From NCBI RefSeq assembly GCF_014203705.1, contig NZ_JACHJR010000001.1:1488001-1552000 (forward strand): a stretch of DNA of 64,000 nt, given 5' to 3'. Made by a program: the position numbers and the translations under genes. The notes under the pieces were generated by a model. The model was not told the origin of the DNA. It was given only the letters and a program-made list of their open reading frames with translations, and did no database searches. Shown here in pieces: positions 37,646 to 46,322 of the stretch; the stretch's first letter is position 1, and each line of letters opens with the position of its first letter. The DNA is from Kitasatospora gansuensis. Lineage in GTDB: Bacteria; Actinomycetota; Actinomycetes; Streptomycetales; Streptomycetaceae.

Positions 37646-39391
37646 TCAGCGGGGCGCCGCCTCGATCAGATCCACCAGCATGGTCGCCGACCGGGCCACC
37701 AGTGCTCCGGCGTTCTCGGCGTCGATCAACAGCTGCACGTCCCGGGTCTGCGCGTAGACGATCACCCGGCCGGCGAACCCCCGGGCCTTGACGGCCGTGA
37801 TGCCGTCGATCCCCGCCCGCTTCTCGCTGCCCCGCTTCATATCGGTGATCACCACGTGCGGCTGCCAGGCCAGTTCGGTCAGCGCCTCGGCCGTGCTCTT
37901 GACCTGGCGCACCTCGGCCCCGGACCGCCGCAGCTGCTCCGCCAGTCGGTCGTTGTTGGTCGGCACGTCGTCCACCCAGAGCACCCGCGCCCCGCTCAGA
38001 TTCAGCGCCGGGGCGCCGACCGACTGTGGCGGGGTGCCCCCGTAGACCGACGCCTGCGGCCGGGCCTCCAGCGGCACCGGCAGCGGTACGGTCCGCCGCA
38101 GCCAGCCCAACAGGGCTGCGGCGTTCGGCAGTTGTTCCAAGTCCAGGATCAGCCGGACGAACCCCCGGTCGGCCGCCAGCACCGGGTACTCCGGCGGCAG
38201 CGCCCGTTCCAGCCGCTCCAGGACGACCGGCCAGGTGTCCGGCAGAGGCAGGTCCAGCCGCTCCGCCAGCGCCGTCAGCCCGGCCGCCTGCGCCGGGTCG
38301 AGCTCCTCGCCGCCCCGGCGGACCAGGCCGCGCAGCTCGTAGTAGGCGACGAACTCGGCCACCAGGTCCGGGCTACCCGGCTCGACCAGCGCCCGGTGGA
38401 AGTCCGGGTAGAGGTGCTGGAGCAGCACCGACCGGAGCAGCCCCTCCGCGCCGAACTGCTGCCACCCGGCGTCGAGGTGATACTCCATCACGAAACTGTT
38501 GATCAGCCGCTTGATCCGCCGGGGGTTGCGGCCCATCCGCTCGGCCAGCAGCGCGGCCAGCGGCGGCGTCAGCAGTCCGGCCGTCCCGGACCGCTGGGCG
38601 TAGCTCTCCACCAGCCGCCTGGCCTGCAGCGGATCGATCGGCGGCATCCGGTAGTTGACCTGCACGATCTTCTGCAGGTAGTCCGCGCTGAGGGCCCGCC
38701 CGGTGGCCTCCGCGACATCCGCGATCCGGCGCTGGTCGCAGCCCAGCACGAAGGCCAGCCCCGGTACGTCCAGGTAGACCTTGATCGCCTCGCAGACCGC
38801 CAGGATGGTCGCGTCCGAGCAGCGGTCCAGGTCGTCCACGAAGACCACCAGCAGCCGCCGCCGGTCCCAACTTCCGGGCGCGGCGGCCCACTCGGTGGCC
38901 GACTTGGAGATCAGCTCGCGGATCTGGTTGCGGGCCGCCGCGTCGGCGGCCATCCGCTCCCAGAGCTCGTCCACCATCCGGTCCACCCGGAACACCCCGG
39001 CCAGCAGGGTGACCCCGAGCCGCAGCGCCGCGAGCAGCGGGCCGCGGCGGCCGGTGCGGTACCAGACCCGGCGCAGCAGGTTGCGGTCGAAGCGCTGGAG
39101 CACCGACTTGATGACGCCTTCCAGGGCGTCGGTGCCGTCCGCCGTCCAGGCGTTGAACCAGACGCACTCGACGGTGCGGTCCACCCCGAGCTCCGCCTCG
39201 ATCCGGTGCATCAGGCTGCTCTTGCCCATCCCCCAGTCCGCGTCGATCGCGATGGTGAACGGCGTCGCCTCCCGCGAGGCCTGGATCAGCCGCGCCAGCT
39301 CCCGGGCCGCCCGGAACGTCCCGAGCACGTCCTCGCCCCCGATGTCGTGCACCGGTTCGTCGTTGAGCAGCGAGAAGTTCAACGCGCACAC
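37646..39391 (-). CDS. KAP-family P-loop NTPase fused to a receiver-like domain
   Basis: 581 aa from GTG 39391. The N-terminal ~340 residues are a KAP NTPase: Walker A DADWGMGKSS (50-59), Walker B LVVFVDDLDR (181-190) followed by C-S, a possible membrane-touching hydrophobic stretch at ~119-136, and the sensor-like GCDQRRI and GRNPRRIKRLINSF lines. Residues ~468-575 look like a receiver domain: RVLWVDD (D474/D475), VVITDMKR (D517 as possible phosphoacceptor), GFAGRVIVYAQT and GALVARS, where Arg567 stands in place of the usual Lys. No kinase lies nearby. KAP proteins are thought to work at membranes and in defence contexts. The fused receiver is unusual. Monocistronic. Confidence 0.85.
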   Translation of the reverse strand: MCALNFSLLNDEPVHDIGGEDVLGTFRAARELARLIQASREATPFTIAIDADWGMGKSSLMHRIEAELGVDRTVECVWFNAWTADGTDALEGVIKSVLQRFDRNLLRRVWYRTGRRGPLLAALRLGVTLLAGVFRVDRMVDELWERMAADAAARNQIRELISKSATEWAAAPGSWDRRRLLVVFVDDLDRCSDATILAVCEAIKVYLDVPGLAFVLGCDQRRIADVAEATGRALSADYLQKIVQVNYRMPPIDPLQARRLVESYAQRSGTAGLLTPPLAALLAERMGRNPRRIKRLINSFVMEYHLDAGWQQFGAEGLLRSVLLQHLYPDFHRALVEPGSPDLVAEFVAYYELRGLVRRGGEELDPAQAAGLTALAERLDLPLPDTWPVVLERLERALPPEYPVLAADRGFVRLILDLEQLPNAAALLGWLRRTVPLPVPLEARPQASVYGGTPPQSVGAPALNLSGARVLWVDDVPTNNDRLAEQLRRSGAEVRQVKSTAEALTELAWQPHVVITDMKRGSEKRAGIDGITAVKARGFAGRVIVYAQTRDVQLLIDAENAGALVARSATMLVDLIEAAPR

Positions 39392-39491
39392 CCCCCATGG
39401 TGATCAGCGGCCTCATCCTAGAGCGGCCGGTCCGCCGGGTACGGTGGCGGGGTTCTCCTGACAGACGGCAAGCGAACGGAGCGGGGCCCCG

Positions 39492-40529
39492 ATGACGACG
39501 GATGTGGTGCTGGAGCAGGTCGGCCGCCTTGGCCGGATCACGCTGGACCGGCCCCGGGCGCTGAACTCGCTCACCCACGGGATGCTGCTGGCGATCGAGG
39601 AGCGGCTGACCGACTGGGCGTCCGACGACGGCGTCGAGGCCGTGCTGCTGACCGGTGCCGGGGAGCGCGGGCTGTGCGCCGGGGCGGACATCCGGGCGTT
39701 GCACGACGACGCCAAGCTGGGCGGTGCGGGCGCCCGGCAGTTCTTCCGGGACGAGTACCGGCTGAACCTGCTGATCTCCCGTTACCCGAAGCCGTACGTC
39801 GCGCTGATGGACGGGATCACCATGGGCGGCGGGGTCGGTCTCTCGGCGCACGGCAGCGTCCGGGTGGTCACCGAGCGCTCCACGGTGGCGATGCCGGAGA
39901 CCCGGATCGGCCTGGTGCCGGACGTCGGCGGCAGCCGGCTGCTCGCGCACGCCCCGGGCGAGCTCGGCACGCATCTCGCGCTCACCGCCGCGTCGATGGG
40001 CCCGGGTGACGCGCTGCTCTGCGGCTTCGCCGACCACTTCGTCCCGGTGGCCGCGCTGCCGGGCTTCACCGCCGCGCTGGCCGAGGTGGCCCCGGCCGAG
40101 GCGCTGGAGCGGTACGCCGCCGAGGCACCGGAGGCCGTGCTCTCCGGGCAGCGGGAGTGGATCGACGCCTGCTACGCGGCCGACACCGTCGAGGAGATCC
40201 TGACCCGGCTGGACGCCGTTGGGATCGCCGAGGCCAAGGAGGCCGCCGAACAGATCAGGGCCAAGTCGCCGACCTCGCTCAAGGTCACCCTGGCCGCGCT
40301 GCGCCGGGCCCGGGCGCAGCGCACGCTGGCCGAGACGCTGGACCAGGAGTTCCGGATCTCCTGCGCCGCGCTGGACGCCCCCGACCTGGTCGAGGGCATC
40401 CGCGCGCAGGTGGTCGACAAGGACCGCGACCCGCACTGGTCCCCCGCCACCCTGGCCGAGGTGACGGAGCACCAGGTGGCCGGCTTCTTCGCCGACCTGG
40501 GCGAGCGGGAACTCGGCCTGTCCCGCTGA
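39492..40529 (+). CDS. 3-hydroxyisobutyryl-CoA hydrolase-like crotonase
   Basis: 345 aa from ATG 39492. It has a crotonase fold with the oxyanion-hole lines GLCAGADIRALHDDA and DGITMGGGVGLSAHG. The C-terminal half is longer than enoyl-CoA hydratase and carries SLKVTLAALRRAR, TLAETLDQEFRIS and WSPATLAEV, the typical ending of 3-hydroxyisobutyryl-CoA hydrolases of valine catabolism. A Glu/Asp pair for hydrolysis is available (MPETRIGLVPDVGGS). It is divergent from the KAP gene and stands alone. Confidence 0.82.
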   Translation: MTTDVVLEQVGRLGRITLDRPRALNSLTHGMLLAIEERLTDWASDDGVEAVLLTGAGERGLCAGADIRALHDDAKLGGAGARQFFRDEYRLNLLISRYPKPYVALMDGITMGGGVGLSAHGSVRVVTERSTVAMPETRIGLVPDVGGSRLLAHAPGELGTHLALTAASMGPGDALLCGFADHFVPVAALPGFTAALAEVAPAEALERYAAEAPEAVLSGQREWIDACYAADTVEEILTRLDAVGIAEAKEAAEQIRAKSPTSLKVTLAALRRARAQRTLAETLDQEFRISCAALDAPDLVEGIRAQVVDKDRDPHWSPATLAEVTEHQVAGFFADLGERELGLSR

Positions 40530-40536
40530 GCGGGGA

Positions 40537-41028
40537 TCAGACCGTCACCTTCGCGACGAAGGCCGCGAGGTTGGTCAGGGTCCGCTCGATCTTCTCCTCC
40601 AGCGTGATCGACTCGTGCAGGCGCGCACCGGGGCCGGCCTCGCGCTTGCCCCGGACGTACAGCGAGCAGGCCAGGTCGCTGCACATGTAGGCACCCACCG
40701 AGTTGCCCTGCTGCCCGGCCTTGCCGGCCCGCGGCGCCACCATCAGCGAGACGCCCCCGCTGTGCGTGGTGACGCACAGCGAGCACATGCTGCGGCGGGC
40801 CTGGCCGACCCCGCCGGTCGACAGACGCAGCGCGACCCCGGCCAGGCGGCCGTCCAACTCGGCCACCAGGTAGGCCCGTTCGGGGGCCTGGGGGTCGCGC
40901 CAGCCGAGGAAGTCCAGCTCCTCCCAGGGCAGCTCGGGCAGCCCGCGCGGCACGTTCAGGCGCTTGGCCTCACCCTTGGTGCAGTTCACGAAGGAGGCCC
41001 GGATCTCTTGCTCAGTCAACGGCTTCAT
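40537..41028 (-). CDS. FBP-domain (FusB-like treble-clef zinc finger) protein
   Basis: 163 aa from ATG 41028. The conserved start PLTEQEIRASFVNCTKGEAKR and the four Cys of a treble clef (CSLC and CSDLAC, about 30 residues apart) match the FBP C-terminal domain (PF16571), also found in the EF-G-binding FusB proteins. Such proteins may rescue or protect EF-G on ribosomes; fusidic acid resistance cannot be claimed from sequence alone. It is divergent from a TetR regulator with a clear palindromic operator between them. Confidence 0.85.
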   Translation of the reverse strand: MKPLTEQEIRASFVNCTKGEAKRLNVPRGLPELPWEELDFLGWRDPQAPERAYLVAELDGRLAGVALRLSTGGVGQARRSMCSLCVTTHSGGVSLMVAPRAGKAGQQGNSVGAYMCSDLACSLYVRGKREAGPGARLHESITLEEKIERTLTNLAAFVAKVTV

Positions 41029-41046
41029 GGGAAGCACGCTAAAGTA

Positions 41047-41061
41047 CCTAGGAGTCCTAGG
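41047..41061. promoter_or_regulatory. Perfect palindromic operator between FBP-domain and TetR genes
   Basis: CCTAGGA-G-TCCTAGG is a perfect 15-base palindrome 19 bases before the FBP-gene start and 39 bases before the TetR start. A second palindrome, TGATTAATCA, follows at 41066-41075. This is the expected site for the TetR protein to repress both genes. Confidence 0.7.
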
Positions 41062-41099
41062 CAAATGATTAATCAACCAAGCCAAATGGAGGTATACCC

Positions 41100-41669
41100 A
41101 TGGCGAGAGTCGGGCTGACCAAGGAACGTCTGACCCAGGCCGGAGCCGAGCTCGCGGACGAGGTCGGCTTCGACAAGGTGACCGTCTCGGCGCTCGCCCG
41201 CCGGTTCGGGGTCAAGGACGCCAGCCTGTACTCGCACGTCAGGAACTCCCAGGACCTGAAGACCCGGATCGCCCTGCTCGCCCTGGCCGAGCTCGCCGAC
41301 CGGGTCGCCGCCGCGCTGGCCGGCCGGTCCGGCAAGGACGCGCTGGCCGCGTTCGCCGACGCCTACCGCGACTACGCCCGGGAGCACCCCGGCCGGTACG
41401 CCGCCGCCCAGCTCGAACTCGACCCCGAGACCGCGCTCGCCAGCGCGGCCGGCAAGCACTCCGCGATGACCCGGGCCATCCTGCGCGGCTACCAGCTGGC
41501 CGAGCCGGACCAGACGGACGCGGTCCGGCTGCTCGGCAGCACCTTCCACGGCTACGTCACCCTGGAGCAGGCCGGTGCCTTCGGCCACACCGCCCGCGAC
41601 TCGCAGGCCAGCTGGACCCGGATCCTGGACGCCCTCGACGCCCTGCTGCGCAACTGGCCGGCCGCCTGA
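41100..41669 (+). CDS. TetR-family regulator (WHG-type C-terminal domain)
   Basis: 189 aa from ATG 41100 (GGAGGT upstream). The N-terminal helix-turn-helix is VTVSALARRFGVKDASLYSHVRNSQDL (residues ~27-53). The C-terminal part resembles the WHG domain (YRDYAREHPGRYAAA..., LLGSTFHGYVTLEQAGAFG). It probably controls the divergent FBP-domain gene and itself through the palindrome in between. The inducer is unknown. Confidence 0.9.
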   Translation: MARVGLTKERLTQAGAELADEVGFDKVTVSALARRFGVKDASLYSHVRNSQDLKTRIALLALAELADRVAAALAGRSGKDALAAFADAYRDYAREHPGRYAAAQLELDPETALASAAGKHSAMTRAILRGYQLAEPDQTDAVRLLGSTFHGYVTLEQAGAFGHTARDSQASWTRILDALDALLRNWPAA

Positions 41670-41746
41670 CCAGCCGTTGCCCGGCACGCCCCGGAGCGTT
41701 TGACTGGGAGGTGTCGGCACCGGCTTCGCACGGAGGAGCGCGCACC

Positions 41747-42586
41747 ATGACCAGCGGCCACTCCGTCCCGGGCAAGGCCAGCTTCGCCGAGGCTTACGAG
41801 CAGCCCGACCCGCGCGGCTACTTCCGCGCCCTGGGCCCGTACGAGTACGTCACGCCGCACCACGCCCAGCGGGTGTTCCGTCTGCTCACCGCCGCCCGGG
41901 AGCCGCGCACGGTGGTCGACCTGTGCTGCTCGTACGGGATCAACGCGGCGCTGCTCAACCACCAGCTGACCCTGACGGAGCTCTACCACCGCTACACCGA
42001 TCCGGCTCTGGACGACCTCTCCACCCCCGAACTCTCGCTCCGCGACCGGCAGTTCTACGCCGCCCGGCGCCGCCCCGAGGCGGTCCCGGTGATCGGCATC
42101 GACGTGGCGAGCGGCCCGGTCGAGTACGCCCGCCGGGCCGGGCTGCTGACCGCCGCGTTCGCCGAGAACCTGGAGCGCGCCGCCCCCTCCCCCGCGCTCC
42201 GGGCCACCGTGGCCGACGCCGGTCTGGTCACCGTCACCGGCGGCGTCGGGTACGTCTCCGCCCGGAGCTTCGACCGCCTGCTGGCCTGCGTCGACTCCCC
42301 GCCCTGGGTGGCCGCCTTCGTCCTGCGGGCCGTGCCGTACGGGCCGATCGCCGAGGTGCTGGCCGAGTACGGCCTGGTCACCGAGCGGCTCGCCCGGACC
42401 TTCCGGCAGCGCCGCTTCACCGGCATCGAGGAGCGGGCCGGCACCCTGCGGGCGGTGCTCGACGCGGGCCTCGACCCGGCCGGTCTGGAGAGCGAGGGGT
42501 GGTTCCACGCCGAGCTGTACGTGTCCCGGCCCGCCCCTCAGGTCCGGGCCAGGCCGCTGGCCACCCTGCTGCGCGCCGACACGTGA
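41747..42586 (+). CDS. SAM-dependent methyltransferase-like protein
   Basis: 279 aa from ATG 41747, following GGAGGAG. The line [17 protein letters not shown] (~residues 50-66) fits the glycine-containing SAM-binding loop of class I methyltransferases, and [20 protein letters not shown] near 110-130 could be the acidic strand-2 loop. The rest is not diagnostic and no substrate can be named. It lies 78 bases after the TetR gene and 95 before the enoyl-CoA hydratase gene. Confidence 0.6.
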   Translation: MTSGHSVPGKASFAEAYEQPDPRGYFRALGPYEYVTPHHAQRVFRLLTAAREPRTVVDLCCSYGINAALLNHQLTLTELYHRYTDPALDDLSTPELSLRDRQFYAARRRPEAVPVIGIDVASGPVEYARRAGLLTAAFAENLERAAPSPALRATVADAGLVTVTGGVGYVSARSFDRLLACVDSPPWVAAFVLRAVPYGPIAEVLAEYGLVTERLARTFRQRRFTGIEERAGTLRAVLDAGLDPAGLESEGWFHAELYVSRPAPQVRARPLATLLRADT

Positions 42587-42591
42587 TCACC

Positions 42592-42608
42592 GTCTCGCAT
42601 CGCGAGAC
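42592..42608. promoter_or_regulatory. Short dyad before the enoyl-CoA hydratase gene
   Basis: GTCTCGC and GCGAGAC (42592-42598, 42602-42608) pair around three bases. It may be a weak terminator for the methyltransferase-like gene or an operator for the next gene. Confidence 0.3.
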
Positions 42609-42680
42609 TGGCGCCCGGGCGGGTCGGTCGGGGATGGTGTCCTCGGCACCGATACCCAAGTACCGAGGGAGTCAACGGCG

Positions 42681-43457
42681 ATGACCGAGTACCAGACGAT
42701 CCTGGTGGAGCAGAAGGGCCGGGTCGGGCTGATCACGCTCAACCGGCCGGAGGCGCTGAACGCGCTGAACAACCAGCTGATGCGCGAGGTGGTGGCGGCG
42801 GCGACCGGCTTCGACCGCGATCCCTCGATCGGCGCGCTGGTGATCACCGGCTCGGAGAAGGCGTTCGCGGCCGGGGCCGACATCAAGGAGATGCAGGGCA
42901 ACGCGTTCCCCCAGGTCTACCTGGACGACTGGCTCGGCCCCTGGGACGAGCTGGGCCGGCTGCGCAAGCCGGTCGTCGCCGCGGTGGCGGGCTTCGCGCT
43001 GGGCGGCGGCTGCGAGTTGGCGATGCTCTGCGACATCCTGATCGCTGCCGACACCGCGAAGTTCGGCCAGCCGGAGATCAAGCTCGGGGTGATCCCCGGC
43101 ATCGGCGGCTCGCAGCGGCTGACCCGGGCGGTCGGCAAGGCCAAGGCGATGGACCTCTGCCTGACCGGGCGGATGATGGGCGCCGAGGAGGCCGAGCGGG
43201 CCGGCCTGGTCTCCCGGATCGTCCCCGCCGCCGACCTCCTCACCGAGGCGCTGGCGACCGCCGAGACGGTGGCCGCGATGTCCGCCCCGGCGGCCGTGAT
43301 GATGAAGGAGAGCGTCAACCGGGTGTTCGAGACCACGCTCGCCGAGGGCGTCCGGTTCGAACGACGGCTGTTCCACGCGCTGTTCGCCACCGCCGACCAG
43401 AAGGAAGGCATGGCCGCCTTCGCCGAGAAGCGCAAGCCGTCCTTCGAGAACCGCTGA
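42681..43457 (+). CDS. Enoyl-CoA hydratase
   Basis: 258 aa from ATG 42681 (GAGGGAG upstream). Short crotonase of the usual length, with [10 protein letters not shown] and [14 protein letters not shown] forming the oxyanion hole and first catalytic Glu, and [20 protein letters not shown] giving the second Glu. Both Glu of the mitochondrial-type hydratase are kept. It hydrates trans-2-enoyl-CoA in beta-oxidation or a related pathway. Monocistronic, ends at a hairpin shared with the convergent HxlR gene. Confidence 0.93.
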   Translation: MTEYQTILVEQKGRVGLITLNRPEALNALNNQLMREVVAAATGFDRDPSIGALVITGSEKAFAAGADIKEMQGNAFPQVYLDDWLGPWDELGRLRKPVVAAVAGFALGGGCELAMLCDILIAADTAKFGQPEIKLGVIPGIGGSQRLTRAVGKAKAMDLCLTGRMMGAEEAERAGLVSRIVPAADLLTEALATAETVAAMSAPAAVMMKESVNRVFETTLAEGVRFERRLFHALFATADQKEGMAAFAEKRKPSFENR

Positions 43458-43465
43458 CCCACCGT

Positions 43466-43498
43466 CGGACGCGCCCTGGTACTACCGGGGCGCGTCCG
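43466..43498. terminator. Bidirectional hairpin between enoyl-CoA hydratase and HxlR genes
   Basis: Stem CGGACGCGCCC (43466-43476) / GGGCGCGTCCG (43488-43498), with an inner GGTA/TACC extension. It overlaps the 3' end of the HxlR gene. Confidence 0.7.
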
Positions 43499-43838
43499 GG
43501 TGCGGGACGCCGCCGAGGACGTGCTCCCGGCCCCAGGCCCCCAGCGGGGCCAGCGCCGCGTTGAGCCGCGCCCCCGTCGGCGTCAGCGAGTACTCCACCC
43601 GCGGTGGCACCTCCTGGTACGACTCGCGGTGCACCACGCCGTCCGCCTCCAGCTCGCGCAGGTGGGCGGCGAGCACCTTCTCGGTGATGCCCGGCACCAG
43701 CCGGCGCAGCTCACCGAAGCGGCAGCTCCCGCGCTCGTCCAGCGCCCAGAGGATCAGCACCTTCCACTTGCCGCCGATCACGTCCATCGCGGCGTCGATC
43801 CCGCACACGTACGGTCCTGGCCTCGGCACCGTCGCCAT
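43482..43838 (-). CDS. HxlR-family transcriptional regulator
   Basis: 118 aa from ATG 43838. It is a MarR-like winged helix of HxlR type: CGIDAAMDVIGGKWKVLIL (12-30), FGELRRLVPGITEKVLAAHL as recognition segment, and the wing YQEVPPRVEYSLTPTG. The Cys at position 12 is the usual redox- or electrophile-sensing residue of this family. It is divergent from an NAD(P)-dependent oxidoreductase gene 98 bases away, which is its probable target. Confidence 0.92.
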   Translation of the reverse strand: MATVPRPGPYVCGIDAAMDVIGGKWKVLILWALDERGSCRFGELRRLVPGITEKVLAAHLRELEADGVVHRESYQEVPPRVEYSLTPTGARLNAALAPLGAWGREHVLGGVPHPDAPR

Positions 43839-43936
43839 ACCCCCACCTCTCCGACCTGGATGCTGACCCCAGGGTAACCACCCACTTCCGAGTGCGTACT
43901 TGATCACCCGTCGGGTCGGCGGCGAGGCTGATCCAC

Positions 43937-44830
43937 ATGGCACAGAACATCATTCAGAAGACCACCCCCACCTCCCTCACCCTGCTCGGCACCGGCGCGA
44001 TGGGCGCCGCGTTCGCCCGGACCTGGCTCGCCGCCGGGCACCCGGTCACCGTCTGGAACCGCACCCCCGCCCGGGCCGAACCGCTCGCCGCCCTGGGCGC
44101 CACCGTCGCCGCCACCGCCGCCGAGGCGGTCGCCGCCAGCCGGCTGGTGGTCGTCTGCCTGCTCGACGACGCCTCCGTGGAGAAGGCGCTGTCCGGCCTG
44201 GACCTGTCCGGCAAGGATCTCGTCAACCTGGTCACCAGCACCCCCGGTGAGGCCCGCGCCCGCGCGGCCTGGGCCCGCGAGCGCGGTGCCCGCTACCTGG
44301 ACGCCGGGATCATGGCCGTCCCGCCGATGATCGGCGTCCCGGCGGCCGGCGGGTACGTCTTCTACAGCGGCTCGGCGGAGCTCTTCGAGGAGCACCGGGA
44401 GACCCTCGCGGTGCCGGTCGGCACCGCCTACGTCGGCGCGGACGCGGGCTTCGCCGCGCTGCACGACGTCGCGCTGCTGAGCGCGATGTACGGCATGTTC
44501 GCCGGGCTCACGCACGCCTTCGCGCTGCTGCGCGCGGAGTCCGTGCCGCCGACCGCGGCCGCCCCGCTGCTGAGCGGCTGGCTCACCGCGATGACGCAGT
44601 CGGTGCGGACCACCGCCGAGCAGCTGGAGGGCGGCGACTACACCAAGGACGTCGTCTCCAACCTCGCCATGCAGGTCGCGGGCACCCCCACCTTCCTGCG
44701 CACCGCCGAGGAGCAGGGCGTCAGCCCCGAACTCCTCACGCCCTTCTTCGACCTGATGGGCCGTCGGCTCGCGGAGGGCGGCGGCGCGGAGGACCTGACC
44801 GGCCTCGTCGACCTGCTCCGCTCCGCCTGA
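43937..44830 (+). CDS. NAD(P)-dependent oxidoreductase (imine reductase / beta-hydroxyacid dehydrogenase type)
   Basis: 297 aa from ATG 43937. The N-terminal Rossmann fold begins LTLLGTGAMGAAFARTWLAAGH, then VWNRTPARAEPL, where Arg after the second strand favours NADPH. The C-terminal helical domain (GDYTKDVVSNLAMQVAG, DLMGRRLAEGGG) resembles imine-reductase and 3-hydroxyisobutyrate-dehydrogenase-like enzymes. The Lys of the beta-hydroxyacid dehydrogenases is not in its usual place (LHDVALLSAMYG), so imine-reductase-type chemistry is plausible. Likely HxlR-controlled. Confidence 0.85.
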   Translation: MAQNIIQKTTPTSLTLLGTGAMGAAFARTWLAAGHPVTVWNRTPARAEPLAALGATVAATAAEAVAASRLVVVCLLDDASVEKALSGLDLSGKDLVNLVTSTPGEARARAAWARERGARYLDAGIMAVPPMIGVPAAGGYVFYSGSAELFEEHRETLAVPVGTAYVGADAGFAALHDVALLSAMYGMFAGLTHAFALLRAESVPPTAAAPLLSGWLTAMTQSVRTTAEQLEGGDYTKDVVSNLAMQVAGTPTFLRTAEEQGVSPELLTPFFDLMGRRLAEGGGAEDLTGLVDLLRSA

Positions 44831-44842
44831 CCCTCTGCGGGA

Positions 44843-46252
44843 TCAGTCCTGGATCCGCCGCCAGGGCCGGTCCTGCTCCAGTTCGAACGCCAGCTCCAGC
44901 AGCCGCCGTTCCTCGCCGTGCGGGGCCAGCAGGTGCACCCCGATCGGCCGGCCGTCGGCGGTCTCGCCGGTGGGCAGCGAGATGGCGGGCGCACCGGTCA
45001 CGTTGTTCACGGGGGTGAAGGCGACGTACCGGCGCAGCCGCCCGATCAGCTCCTCGAACGGCACGTTCGGGCTCAAGTGGCCGATCGGCGGCGCGACATG
45101 GGCGAGCACCGGACAGAGGATCAGGTCGTACTCGGCGAACATCCCGGCGTACGCCTGCTCCGCCTGCCGCAGGCGGCGCACCACCCCCGGGGTCTTCAGG
45201 AACTCGCGCCGGAAGCTGCGCCGCAGCCCCTGGGTGAGGCCGTCCAGCCGGCGGGCCTGGAAGCCCCGGTCGAGCACCAGCTTGCCGGTGGCGGCGATCA
45301 GGAACGCGATGTAGCCCCAGTACAGGGTGAAGTCCTGGGCGAACTGCTCGCCGAACGGCAGCACGGCCGGCTCGACCCGATGCCCGAGGGCCTCCAGCCG
45401 GGCCGCCGTCCGCTCGACCGCCTGCCGGGTCTGCTGGTCGGTGACCGCGGCCTCGAGCGGCGAGTCCAGCACCAGGCCGATCCGCAGCCGCCGTTCGCCC
45501 GATCCCGCCACCAGGCCCAGCGGCGGCAGAGCCGGGTTGCGGTACTGCTGCTCGGCGGCCGCGAAGAAGGCGGCGGTGTCCCGGACCGTCCGGGTCAGCA
45601 CACCGTCGGTGATCAGGTCGATCGGCAGCCGACGGCCCTGGTCGTTGAGCACCAGCCGGCCCCGGGTCGGCTTCAGGCCGACCAGCCCGCAGCAGGCCGC
45701 CGGGATCCGGATCGAGCCGCCGCCGTCGTTGGCGTGCGCGATCGGCACCACCCCGGCGGCCACCAGCGCGGCCGCGCCGCCGGAGGAGGCGCCCGGCGAG
45801 TGCGAGGGCTGCCAGGGGTTGCGCACCGGCTCGGCGGCGGCGTACTCGGTGGAGGCGTTCAGGCCGAACTCGGGCAGCCGGGTCTTGCCCAGCACGGTCA
45901 GCCCGGTGCCGAGCAGCTGCTCCGCGAAGCCGGCCGTCCGGCGCGCGGGGCGGGCCCGGAAGGCGGCGCTGCCCTGCCCGGTCGGCATGCCCCGCAGGTC
46001 GACGTTGTCCTTCAGGAAGGTCGGCACCCCGGCCAGCGCGGCCGCCGGGCCCGACCGCCCGACCCGCGGGGTCAGGTACGCCTCGAACGCGACCGGGGCC
46101 AGTCGCCCGTCCACCTGCTCGGCCCGCGCCACGGCGGCCTCCGCCAGTTCCTCGGCGCTGACCTCCCCGGCCCGTACCGCCGCCGCCAGCGCCACCGCGT
46201 CGTGCTCGCCCAACGCGTCGTCCCCGAACGCGTGCACCCGCTCGCCCGTCAT
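44843..46252 (-). CDS. Amidase signature family hydrolase
   Basis: 469 aa from ATG 46252. It carries the Ser-cisSer-Lys triad lines: LAGVPTFLKDNVDLRGMPT (Lys), HSPGASSGGAAALVAAG (cis-Ser) and NDGGGSIRIPAACCGLVGLKPTRGR (nucleophile Ser in GGSIR). It hydrolyses C-N amide bonds. The neighbours do not reveal the substrate; it could be a nylon-oligomer-type or indole-acetamide-type hydrolase. It is convergent with the oxidoreductase gene with only 12 bases between. Confidence 0.92.
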   Translation of the reverse strand: MTGERVHAFGDDALGEHDAVALAAAVRAGEVSAEELAEAAVARAEQVDGRLAPVAFEAYLTPRVGRSGPAAALAGVPTFLKDNVDLRGMPTGQGSAAFRARPARRTAGFAEQLLGTGLTVLGKTRLPEFGLNASTEYAAAEPVRNPWQPSHSPGASSGGAAALVAAGVVPIAHANDGGGSIRIPAACCGLVGLKPTRGRLVLNDQGRRLPIDLITDGVLTRTVRDTAAFFAAAEQQYRNPALPPLGLVAGSGERRLRIGLVLDSPLEAAVTDQQTRQAVERTAARLEALGHRVEPAVLPFGEQFAQDFTLYWGYIAFLIAATGKLVLDRGFQARRLDGLTQGLRRSFRREFLKTPGVVRRLRQAEQAYAGMFAEYDLILCPVLAHVAPPIGHLSPNVPFEELIGRLRRYVAFTPVNNVTGAPAISLPTGETADGRPIGVHLLAPHGEERRLLELAFELEQDRPWRRIQD

Positions 46253-46322
46253 CCGAACTCCCCTGTCCTACCGGCCAGTAGTCTCGCGAGCTCAGCAGCA
46301 TAGGGCTTGTCGGACGCCCGCG

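Noticed and set aside
37856..39403. 515-codon plus-strand frame opposite the KAP NTPase
   Set aside because: Gln/Arg/Pro-rich shadow without motifs; the minus strand has full Walker A and B.
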